From: Aquila chrysaetos chrysaetos
Lineage: Eukaryota > Chordata > Aves > Accipitriformes > Accipitridae
DNA length: 64,000 nucleotides
Direction of reading: 5' to 3'
Assembly: GCF_900496995.4 (NCBI RefSeq)
Contig: NC_044009.1
Coordinates: 9,146,001 to 9,210,000 of the forward strand
The notes below the pieces were generated by a model. The model was given only the letters and a program-made list of their open reading frames with translations. It made no database searches and had not been told where the DNA came from. This document shows, in pieces, positions 21,001-27,505 of this stretch (position 1 is its first letter; each line of letters begins with the position of its first letter). A program made the position numbers and the translations under genes.

Positions 21001-23914
21001 AGCTTTTCGCGGGCAATGGAGAAACAGAAGTGAGGTGTTAGCTCTTGTCCTGTGGGAGGATGAGCAGGTCTTGTATCTGCTGAGCACAACCCCACTGTTC
21101 CTGTTGCTTTCCACACAGTTTCTTGCTGTCATGATGCCCCTGGGAAGGCTTTGAATTGTAACCATGATTTGATCCTTATCATTGCAGCAGTTGTCAGGGT
21201 TATGGTATCACAACCGGACCCACCACCCTGATGTCTTTGCAGCTCAGAATCACCGCTCCTCCAAGTTCTCCTCCCTGCAGTGCAGCTCCTGTGACAAAAC
21301 CTTCTCCAGCACTGCTGCTCACCGAAAGCATGTCAAGACAGAGCACACAGGTAATGGCCCATTCTTTAGCGAACAAAACCATGTGGTGACTGCTGGGAGA
21401 GATGTAGTAATAACTCTGATAGGACAAGGCTGCACATCCTGTTTACCTGCAAATCACAGTAGATTCTTTGTATCCTGTAGCAGTCTCTTCTGGCAAGTCT
21501 CATCTCAGTGTCTTGCAGCTCACTTGCTCTTGGCCTCTCCTTTTCCTGCCTTATCTTCAAAGATGCTCCTCACGTCTGCATGCATGTGTGGTGTTGCTGA
21601 AGTATTAACAGAGCTCTGGTCTGGAAGGTCTCTTGTAGAAGACCTTGGGTGCATGCTTTTCTGTTCTTGCCCTTGTTTGCAGATGTGAAGTTCCACGAGT
21701 GTGAGACGTGCAAGGAGCTCTTCCCCACGCTGGCCCTCCTGCAGGTCCACGTGAAGTGCAGGCACTCAGGTCTGTTACATTTGCTGTTGTTCATGTTACC
21801 TTGTGAGCAATGACTGCTCCTGTCAGTGAGTGACATCTAAGCTGTAAGTGGGAGAGTGAAGATGGACATGGTAAGAAAACAGAATGTGAGGAAACAGAAA
21901 ATATGGATGAAGTGGAAAAGCACTGGTTTTGGTGAGGCTGGGACATGTTTGTTAAGCTTCTGGAGCCACTGGAGTCAAGGAGGGATCTGGACCTGCTTGT
22001 TACAGCAGAGAAGAGAGCTAAGTGCAGGTGAGGAGACATCAGCATAGAGAAACGAGGAACTGAACCCCAAGCATTGGGGTTTGTGGAGCGTAGAGCTAGT
22101 GGGAGACTGGAGAAAAAAAAGGAGTTTAGCACCAGAAAGATTAGAGAAGGGACATGGGCTTGGGGAGACCACATCAAGGGCCCTTTGGCAAGCGGGCAAG
22201 CTGAAGCAATGTTGTGAGGACAGAGTGCACTGATAGACCAGACTACTACAAAAGGTAGGTCCCCAGGGCTGTGTGTGGGATAGCAGGAGAGGAGGTGGAT
22301 CAGGAGATATTGGAGGGGGCAGCCAACCACAGCCTGGAGAGTGAGGAGGGAGAAGACCTAGACATAGCTCTCTCTGAGATGAGAGAGCCTCTGGGGTGGA
22401 TAATGGGTTTGCAGTAGCTGAATCGGGAAGTGCAAGCCAGGCCAACAGGGAGCAGTGCTGGATGGTGTGAGGGAACAGGGAGAAGAGACGTCTGCGAGAA
22501 GGGACAGCTGTAGCTACAATCAGATACACCAACCTGGTTTCAGAATGCCAGTGCTGCAGGGAGCTAGAGCTGAATCAGATCTGAACGGCCACAAACTGTT
22601 TGACAGATAGTGGTGCAGCCAAGAGAAGGGACACTGGCACATGCTGTGCCCTGAGTCCCTGGTGGGTTTCAGCGCTGTGTGTCCTGGCTATTTGCAGCTC
22701 CCTGTGCCCTTGGGCTGACCCTGGCCATCGCAGCCCAGGCTCAGGGCAGTGCTTCTCCCTGCAGGCTCCCAGCTGTTTTGCTGCTTGTACTGCTCAGCAT
22801 TCTTCCGCTTCCCAGGGGCCCTGCAGAACCACGTCACTAGCGAGCACTTCAAGCAGACAGAGAGCACCTTCACCTGCAAGCTCTGTGGGGAGCTCTTCCC
22901 CTCCCAGGGCGAGCTGGAGGGGCACTACAGTGCTGAGCATCCCAAGGCGGTCTTCTCCCAAGCCACCACGGCCCAGATTGTGCAGGTATAGACTGCTCTG
23001 TGCTGCAGCCCTCGCGGTTGTTCATCCAACCTCCCTCTCCAACCCTCTTATTCTTCCCAAATCCACCCTGTGGCTCCTGTCACCCCTTCTGCTCCCCAAT
23101 TCCCCCTTCTTAGAGGGGTCCAGGATGCAAGACCTTCAGCCCACAGTGCTCTAGGATTTCTGTGCTAGTGTGGGGCGGGCTTGCTGGAGGGGAAGCAGCT
23201 CAGTCCTGGTTTTCAGGAGCCGAGGATGAGGGACTGACAGTGTGTGCAGAGGTGCCTGGTTACTCAGAGGCTATTAGAACCCAGATGACATGCCCTGTGA
23301 GATTATAGCTGTTTTGTTGCAGGACAAATGCTAGGCTTGAACCCAGACTCTTGCTCTTTAGTACCTCAGCCATCAGTGGAGAACAGCTCCCTGGATGAGG
23401 GAGCCCAGTGTGCAAGATTCCCTGGGCTGGCATTCCTCCAGTGGATAATCACAGAGTGTTTATTGTCTATGACTGCTTGTGGAGCTAAATTATAGCAATT
23501 TTGTGGAGAGAAATATTTAAATTACTCTCCGTTCTTCTCTTGCATCATTGGTGTGTGTGGTTTGGTGTTTCCCATTAGTCTCACGCCTATTGTAATTGCA
23601 GACCTCTGGTGTGAAGCTAAATGTTATTACTGGAGCTGGGGCTGGGAAAGATATGGGTAGCAACGTGATTGTGGGGAAAGTGGTGCTGTAAGTGTTTGAC
23701 CCTCAGGTCATCTTCCATGCAGGTGATTCAGACATCGGAGGAAGGAGCAGCAGAGCACATCATCTCTTTCGACGACGCCCAACTCGCTGGCTCCCAAGTC
23801 TTTGTGACATTGCCCGAATCCCAAGCGAGCCAAACTGGCTCCGAGCTGGTGGCAGTGACTATGGAGGACTTATTTGATGACAAAGTCACTCTGATTTGTG
23901 AAGAGGCCAAGTAA
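1..23914 (+). CDS. ZBTB40: ZBTB40, 3' part of gene (15 coding exons; 5' end outside window)
   Basis: Nuclear C2H2 zinc-finger protein of the BTB/POZ family, presumed DNA-binding transcription regulator. Joined coding segments: <1-72, 605-747, 6097-6289, 9192-9328, 9743-9932, 11009-11142, 12127-12295, 17791-18198, 18695-18901, 19757-19921, 20381-20595, 21188-21350, 21683-21769, 22765-22985, 23723-23914. Every junction is AG/GT and keeps one open frame of 897 residues (residue 1 = first full codon, position 3). Residues 1-346 are a helical repeat region, about 347-400 a charged linker, about 400-820 fourteen fingers, and 835-897 a C-terminal tail. The BTB domain (about 340 further N-terminal residues by comparison with human, about 1,240 aa) is not in the window. 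Identity rests on recognising the finger region, for example GLWYHNRTHHPDVFAAQNHR, and the tail LAGSQVFVTLP. No frameshift or premature stop is seen. The gene name is confident; exact acceptors of two exons have alternatives noted below. Confidence 0.95.
73..604 (+). other. ZBTB40 intron, 532 bp
   Basis: Phase-1 intron between the edge exon and the exon at 605. It ends in a pyrimidine-rich acceptor (CCTTTTCCCCCTAG). Nothing else recognised in it. Confidence 0.75.
605..747 (+). CDS. ZBTB40: ZBTB40 exon: repeat 1, first half
   Basis: Residues 25-71, phase 1 to 0. It encodes the helical segments LTARLLGHREELIQSV and SPIVEFLEAAEEGFLTASEK. The acceptor is CCCCCTAG and the donor CGG/GTAAAA. This is the first-half type of repeat exon, homologous to 9192-9328 and 11009-11142. 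The heptad-like Leu spacing and the L-x-E-x-E after a Gly-Phe-Leu turn resemble the first helices of CARD-type domains (inference). Confidence 0.93.
1242..1260. repeat. Homopolymer T19
   Basis: Nineteen consecutive T, followed after one G by T7. Low-complexity tract inside a ZBTB40 intron. Confidence 0.95.
2139..2185. repeat. A/C-rich low-complexity stretch
   Basis: Irregular CAAAA/CCAAAA repeats inside the intron. No function inferred. Confidence 0.7.
4530..5465 (+). mobile_element. Ancient CR1-family LINE fragment (RT part to 3' end)
   Basis: Old non-LTR retroposon in sense orientation inside the ZBTB40 intron. Positions 4582-4608 read LDLSKAFEF, a decayed reverse-transcriptase motif A (LDFSKAFD-type in CR1). 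Around 4803-4814 LADE stands where FADD (motif C) is expected, followed by an Asn-Trp that fits the TKLG region. A segment near 4975-5000 reads like CR1 (CTGTGTGCAGTTCCAG). The end at 5417-5451 (GGGCTGGTGACCTACAGAG, then CCAGTCCTA) matches the CR1 3' tail pattern. The frame is broken repeatedly, so it cannot encode an active enzyme. The left boundary is uncertain. Confidence 0.8.
6097..6289 (+). CDS. ZBTB40: ZBTB40 exon: repeat 1, second half
   Basis: Residues 72-135, phase 0 to 1. Acceptor TTTGTTGCAG, donor AAAG/GTATGG. It encodes SQREAMHNLLRKVDEEKTL and ESLIKLLGAVKASFPGLHLL. The I-x-x-LL-x-x-V-x-x-x-x-P-x-L pattern recurs in exons 9743-9932 and 12127-12295. Confidence 0.93.
6290..9191 (+). 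other. ZBTB40 intron, 2.9 kb
   Basis: Phase-1 intron between repeat 1 and repeat 2. Mostly AT-rich unique sequence with no repeat family or exon recognised. The acceptor is ATTTTCATTCACTTGCATTCAG. Confidence 0.8.
9192..9328 (+). CDS. ZBTB40: ZBTB40 exon: repeat 2, first half
   Basis: Residues 137-181 (codon 136 is split and gives Ala), phase 1 to 0. Donor GAG/GTAAGC is near consensus. It encodes AKLLRRYRQNLVELLTDTQ and LLQGISAAQSLAPTERE, closely paralleling the exon at 605-747 in length, Leu spacing and Glu-rich end. Confidence 0.93.
9743..9932 (+). CDS. ZBTB40: ZBTB40 exon: repeat 2, second half
   Basis: Residues 182-244, phase 0 to 1, donor GCAG/GTAATG. It encodes FASLVSAALEERSLSVSAIW and LLLAVREPAPLNLLMDEI. 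The chosen acceptor (CTTTCCAAG) has the better pyrimidine tract. An in-frame CAG at 9752-9754 would start the exon at 9755 and drop AMEQ. That shorter form aligns slightly better with repeat 1, so the first four residues are uncertain. The preceding intron (9329-9742) is 414 bp and featureless. Confidence 0.9.
9933..11008 (+). other. ZBTB40 intron, 1.1 kb
   Basis: Phase-1 intron between repeats 2 and 3. Ends in a T-rich acceptor (TTTTTATTTTCATCTTTAG). Nothing else recognised. Confidence 0.85.
11009..11142 (+). CDS. ZBTB40: ZBTB40 exon: repeat 3, first half
   Basis: Residues 246-289 (split codon 245 gives Val), phase 1 to 0. It encodes STAIEIILRHSKLISEAIQQ and EAQLTEAVKE. The donor GAG/GTGCAA is weak at +4 and +5. 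An in-frame alternative, GCA/GTAAAA, ends at 11133 and would remove Val-Lys-Glu. The charged ends of the sister exons (SEKR, TERE) favour 11142. Confidence 0.9.
11143..12126 (+). other. ZBTB40 intron, 984 bp
   Basis: Phase-0 intron splitting repeat 3. Acceptor TTCTTCTTCTTACTTCTGCAG is strong. No repeat or other gene recognised. Confidence 0.85.
12127..12295 (+). CDS. ZBTB40: ZBTB40 exon: repeat 3, second half
   Basis: Residues 290-345, phase 0 to 1, donor GTGG/GTAAGA. It encodes SEASLKAALSTAQERSVPAI and ICQLLCNVHESFPDLQPVM. It is the last unit of the helical repeat array; the next exon starts the linker to the fingers. Confidence 0.94.
13347..13373. repeat. Homopolymer T27
   Basis: Twenty-seven consecutive T, then a T-rich TTATTATT stretch to about 13400. 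Could be the complement of an old poly(A) tail, but no retroposon body is recognised beside it. Confidence 0.95.
15231..15258. repeat. 14-bp tandem duplication
   Basis: Two exact copies of CATCTAACTTAGGC in direct tandem inside the ZBTB40 intron. Confidence 0.9.
17791..18198 (+). CDS. ZBTB40: ZBTB40 exon: linker, NLS-like stretch, fingers 1-2 and start of 3
   Basis: Residues 347-481, phase 1 to 1. It starts with a charged Glu/Lys linker. Finger 1 (residues 402-422) is Cys-x2-Cys...His-x3-Cys, a C2HC form ending VHMKHC. Finger 2 (432-453) has both Cys and both His but Lys439 where Phe/Tyr is usual. AKKKKKRL (459-466) is a likely nuclear localisation signal. Finger 3 begins at CDICGREF and is completed in the next exon. 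Acceptor TTTTTCTGTAG, donor TCAG/GTACGG. Frame stays open upstream to 17754, but that part is intronic. Confidence 0.95.
18199..18694 (+). other. ZBTB40 intron, 496 bp, with (TCC)n
   Basis: Interrupts finger 3. Contains a short CTC/TCC microsatellite near 18264-18283. Acceptor CCTACCTCCCCAG. Confidence 0.9.
18695..18901 (+). CDS. ZBTB40: ZBTB40 exon: end of finger 3, fingers 4 and 5
   Basis: Residues 483-550, phase 1 to 1, donor GAAG/GTGAGC. It completes finger 3 (MQYHKLTEH). It then encodes finger 4 (FSCEECGAKF...LKNHLRLH) and finger 5 (FMCKHCLMTF...LAYHTKKKH), joined by the linker TGDRPF, a TGEKP-type linker typical of DNA-binding arrays. Confidence 0.96.
18902..19756 (+). other. ZBTB40 intron, 855 bp
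   Basis: Phase-1 intron, pyrimidine-rich. Contains a short repeat of GTGTAGTACCTC at 19508 and 19527. Nothing else recognised. Confidence 0.9.
19757..19921 (+). CDS. ZBTB40: ZBTB40 exon: fingers 6 and 7
   Basis: Residues 552-605, phase 1 to 1, acceptor GTCGCTGCAG, donor CACA/GTGAGT. Finger 6 (YACQYCDAVF...LSRHVRTH) and finger 7 (YVCRECGKGF...LSIHLRTFH) are both full canonical C2H2 and joined by TGDKPY. A self-contained two-finger, phase-symmetrical module. Confidence 0.96.
19922..20380 (+). other. ZBTB40 intron, 459 bp
   Basis: Phase-1 intron with a T-rich 3' part and acceptor TTTCTGGGCGGCAG. Nothing else recognised. Confidence 0.9.
20381..20595 (+). CDS. ZBTB40: ZBTB40 exon: fingers 8, 9 and start of 10
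   Basis: Residues 607-677 (split codon 606 gives Asn), phase 1 to 0, donor CCAG/GTGAGC. Finger 8 (YDCKKCRMSF...HRKHVHEAH), finger 9 (CPTCTKVFSAPSLLERHM...), linker VGGKPF, then the Cys half of finger 10 (CEICDKAYQ). The rest of finger 10 is in the next exon. Confidence 0.96.
20596..21187 (+). other. ZBTB40 intron, 592 bp, tandem NAGNAG acceptor
   Basis: Phase-0 intron cutting finger 10. It ends ATTGCAGCAG, so two acceptors three bases apart (before 21188 or 21191) are available. Confidence 0.9.
21188..21350 (+). CDS. ZBTB40: ZBTB40 exon: end of finger 10, finger 11
   Basis: Residues 678-731, phase 0 to 1, donor ACAG/GTAATG. It completes finger 10 (QLSGLWYHNRTHH). A spacer HPDVFAAQNHRSSKFS follows, then finger 11 (LQCSSCDKTF...HRKHVKTEH). 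The upstream acceptor is chosen because it gives the canonical five residues between Tyr676 and Leu682; the downstream one would remove a Gln. This stretch is one of the most recognisable parts of ZBTB40. Confidence 0.95.
21351..21682 (+). other. ZBTB40 intron, 332 bp
   Basis: Phase-1 intron, acceptor CCTTGTTTGCAG. Nothing else recognised. Confidence 0.9.
21683..21769 (+). CDS. ZBTB40: ZBTB40 exon: finger 12
   Basis: Residues 733-760 (split codon 732 gives Asp), phase 1 to 1, only 87 bp. A single-finger exon: FHECETCKELF...LLQVHVKCRH, with Cys-x2-Cys and His-x4-His. Donor TCAG/GTCTGT. Confidence 0.95.
21770..22764 (+). other. ZBTB40 intron, 995 bp, purine-rich
   Basis: Phase-1 intron. About 21840-22530 is biased to A and G on the plus strand, which explains the long minus-strand ORFs there. 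Acceptor GCTTCTCCCTGCAG. Confidence 0.9.
22765..22985 (+). CDS. ZBTB40: ZBTB40 exon: fingers 13 and 14
   Basis: Residues 762-834, phase 1 to 0, donor GCAG/GTATAG. Finger 13 (FCCLYCSAFFRFPGALQNH...H) and finger 14 (FTCKLCGELFPSQGELEGHY...H). The exon then leaves the finger array with an Ala/Gln/Thr-rich linker. Last fingers of the protein. Confidence 0.96.
22986..23722 (+). other. ZBTB40 last intron, 737 bp
   Basis: Phase-0 intron. Positions about 23331-23374 resemble the end of a MIR/core-SINE (GGCTTGAACCCAGACTCTTG), low confidence. Acceptor CATCTTCCATGCAG. Confidence 0.9.
23723..23914 (+). CDS. ZBTB40: ZBTB40 last coding exon: C-terminal tail and stop
   Basis: Residues 835-897, starting in phase 0 and ending with TAA at 23912-23914. 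It encodes a finger-free tail with EHIISFDDAQLAGSQVFVTL and ELVAVTMEDLFDDKVTLICE. The mix of acidic residues and large hydrophobics looks like a protein-interaction or activation segment (inference). The tail is recognisable as the ZBTB40 C terminus. Confidence 0.96.
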   Translation: MIQTSEEGAAEHIISFDDAQLAGSQVFVTLPESQASQTGSELVAVTMEDLFDDKVTLICEEAK

Positions 23915-24215
23915 GAGTGTGTGGAAGGTGCCTGTGCATGGCGCCTGGTATCCACTAGACTCATTCAGGAGCTGTACCTCAATGTGCTGCTCCAGCAGGG
24001 AGATTCAGGGTTTCTTTGGGAAAGCAACCCTGGCTATGCGTCACTGCGAAAGAAATGGCATGCAGCAAGGACAGCATGGCCATGGACAGGAGAGATTTGT
24101 AGACATTCACAAGGGCCTGGGAAGTCTCCCTGCAGTCAGCAGCTGCCAGCTCAGGTGAGCTGGACCACCCATCTTTTCCGGCTCAAGAGAAATAAAGAAG
24201 CAGAGGAAAAGATGG
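23915..24215 (+). other. ZBTB40: ZBTB40 3' UTR (short form)
   Basis: From the stop to about 20 bp past the AATAAA at 24191. The exact cleavage site is inferred; a longer form using distal signals (for example 26877 or 30618) is possible. Confidence 0.6.
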
Positions 24216-24242
24216 GAATATGGTGTGTTCATGTGTGTTCCT
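24191..24242 (+). terminator. Polyadenylation signal and GU-rich element
   Basis: AATAAA at 24191-24196 is followed 25-45 bp later by GGTGTGTTCATGTGTGTTCC, a good G/U-rich downstream element. This is the first and best-formed poly(A) signal after the ZBTB40 stop. Confidence 0.7.
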
Positions 24243-27200
24243 CCACTGCTGTGAACAGAGTGGAAGAGAGCAGACTAGTGCAGGACAAAGTTGGGGTGGT
24301 ATGGGTATGTGAAACCAAAGAAAAAGCTGTCCTGAGAATTCGAGGTGGAGATTTTTATGGCTGAATCAGTGATGTGCTCACAGGTATCTGCTGCTTTGCA
24401 GGGTGAGTAAGGGCTGCTTTGTTTCTTCTGTTGCTCTCCCATGTACTGTTGTGCTGCCTGTTGTGCCAGCTAGAAAACTCTTCCAGCGCAGAGCTGACAT
24501 TTGGGCCTCTCTGCTCAAGCAGAGACTTCTTGGGAGTTGTGCTAAATGGCTTTGGAGCTGTTTAGGTAATATCTTGTGTAGCACAGGTCTGATCCCATCC
24601 ATGTTTTTGCTGTGACTGTCCATTACAAAGAGGGGTCACAGGCAGGTCTGGGCATCCACATCCTCTTTGCAAGCAAACAGCCCTGAGATCTCCCACGCCT
24701 CCTCTAATTCACTGAGCACGTGCTGAAGCTGCCACATCTGAGAAAGGAGAAGGAGCTGTGCCTGCATGCCAGGGGCCCTCGTTACTGGTATCAGTGGATT
24801 GGAACTAATGAAGGCATTTCTGTCTGAGTGTGCAATAGCTGCTGTGACTGCACATAGATGTTCCCCGTGGCACACAGGGCGTTGCTTTGTAAAATGCATT
24901 CAGATACCTACTGTAAAGTTTGCTGCTCTGGTGCCAGCACGATGCAACAGCTTCATTGCAGCATACCGGCCCCTTTAAGGCTAAATTTCATAAAGCTTTT
25001 TTATCTGCAGTTTCCTAAAATATAATCTGATAATTAATGGTTTGCTGAATCCATTATGAAGTGCAATTAGATAGATGCAGGGTTCCTGTGGCTCTGAGGG
25101 GACTGGTAGCATTTATCTTCCTTTCCCTCATGCCAAAAGGTTGAACTCTGCCACTGCAATATTTACATACTGAGCGGTGATCCCCACCGCATCTTGCAGC
25201 CTGAGACCCTGCAGTGAGCAGCACCCGTTTTATCACGCTGCCCAGAGCCGCGAGAGCACGAGAGATGAACAGATGGGAGTTTTCCAGCAGCATCTTGTGC
25301 TGGCTGCTCACAGCCACCAGTCAGAGATGGTCACACAGGAGCATGCCAAGGTGGTTGTGCCAGTGAGATATTTTGTTGTTCCTATTACAACTCGGAGAGA
25401 AGTGAACAGCAAGGGGTGCTCCCAGGAGAGGGGCTTGGTGGAGCTAATGTTCTGCATGGCTTTTTTTGTGTGCGTGTGGCAGCAAGCATATGACCCCGTT
25501 GAAGCGTTGCACATGTCTTGAAGGGCTCCCACCTTTCTCTTCCTTGGTTGCATGCACGGTTTGTCCCCCAGGCTTTGAGGTGATGGTGAAGTGGGGGATG
25601 CATGAGGTTAAGTTGCCACTGAGTCCAGGAATGACCAGGAGATGGTGCTCAAAGTCTTGAGGATTAGTGCTAATGGCCAGGTGCCTCTGCACCTTTGCTG
25701 AAGCTCCTCTTAGCCTTCCCAGGCCTTCCTCAGCTCCTGGGCTGGCAGGTGTGGAGAGCCCTTGAGCCACTGCAAAGCTGGAGGACAACTCGAAGCCCTG
25801 GACAGGACACCTCCAAACCCTGGATATCATTGCTTAAAAAGAAGAACCTGAAACTGGGCTGTGGCCGCATGTGGAGAGGGTAAAATACATCTGTTACTGA
25901 GGTGAAGCAGTGAAAAAGCCTGAGATCCCCCTTGGCCAGGAGAAGAGCAGAGGGGGAACTGCTGGAGACCATCTCATGCCTGCCTGGACACAGAAGAGCT
26001 GTGTGTGGTGCTTAGGATGAGCATGGGGATAATGACAGAACAAGCAAGTATGTCTTGATGGTCTCAGAGCAGATATGTTGGGAGGTAAGTGGTGGATTTT
26101 ATCCTGCAGGCTGGTGGAGATGGAAGCTGTTCACTCTTTTCTGGCTCTGTGGGGGCTGGGAGCTGTGGAAATCCTGCACAGGCTCCATGAGTGCTCTGGA
26201 GCAGGGGTTGTATTGTCCAGGTGATGCTTTGCAGATGTCCTAGCCTTCATTTGGGAGTCACTGTCTGCAGGGAGCACTAGGTGAAGCTGATCTCCCTTTG
26301 TTCCTGAAAAACTCTGGAGGAAGAGTAAAGATTTAGCAGGGTTTGGGGAGAAGTTGCCTTATTTTGTAGCCCTCTTGTAAGGCAGCGGGAGCTTAGCTAG
26401 GGAAGAGCATGCAAGTGATACATTTTGGTTTTGATCCATTTGATCCTTGGCTGTTGACTGAGTGTTGTCACAGTTGAAGGAGGACAGTGTAGATCACACA
26501 TCAGGCACAGTTCAGGCTCACCTCTCCTGTTTAGGGCCATCTCTCCTGCCTTTGTGCCCTGCAAAAGCCTGTGTGGATGTATCCTTGGCAGTCCTGCCAG
26601 CAGTATACACCCAGTGAGAGGTCTGCAGCTGTACAGAGACCATCAAGCATCTCCTGTATCATTATGAGGAGATAATAACTCGGATCCCCACATTCCAGTT
26701 CCTTCTTGATGGATGAAATATGCACGTCAGAGCAAATTGCAGTGTTAGCAACACCTATGTACTACCCAGAAGGGAGATGCGTTTCCCAGGGCACATCCTG
26801 GTCTGGTGCACAACGCTGAAGATGCTGATCACTAGTGATTTCTTGTTATGCTGCATATTCTTTTTTCCTCTGTAAAAATAAAACATGGAGAATGAAAGAT
26901 GTAGCTACAGAGTGTCATGTGAAGCAATTGATTGGAAGGAAAATGTGATTTTTGCAGGTCTTATCCCAGGTGCTGGGTGACCCATTGGGTTTTTTGGTGG
27001 TATCCTGTGTCCCTCTTGACCTTGGTGCCATCCTCTGTAAGGAAGTGGAGAAGCTGTTGTCGGGTCAGGCTGGAGCATGGGACCGTTCTGCCCTTCGCTG
27101 TGTCCTCCTGTTGCAGGTGCCAGATGCTTTTGGAAAAAGGGCAGAGTGTCTGTAACAGAAGCCTGGGGAGTAATATCCCATGGAGGATGTTAGATCAGTT

Positions 27201-27470
27201 AATGTTTTATATATCTCCATGCATTAATTGGTGCGATTTAGGGTGCAGGATTAAGCTTATGACTGTTAGGAAATGTCTGTTTTCTGCACAACTTTCATTC
27301 TGACCTGGTGTCTGTCCTGTTCACTGAAGGATCCTTTGGAAAAAGGCAGGGTGCTCCTGGGTGTGGCAACAGCTGTGAGCAGCCCTTACTTGGCATTTCC
27401 CAACCCAAAGTGTAATTTTGCAGCTCCAAGGTGTTATTTTAACACAGTATATGTAAATTCTGTGCTCTGG

Positions 27471-27505
<35 letters not shown>

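Noticed and set aside
21791..22532. Two long minus-strand ORFs inside a ZBTB40 intron
   Set aside because: Explained by the purine-rich bias of the plus strand (pyrimidine-rich antisense gives Ser/Pro/Leu ORFs); no recognisable protein.
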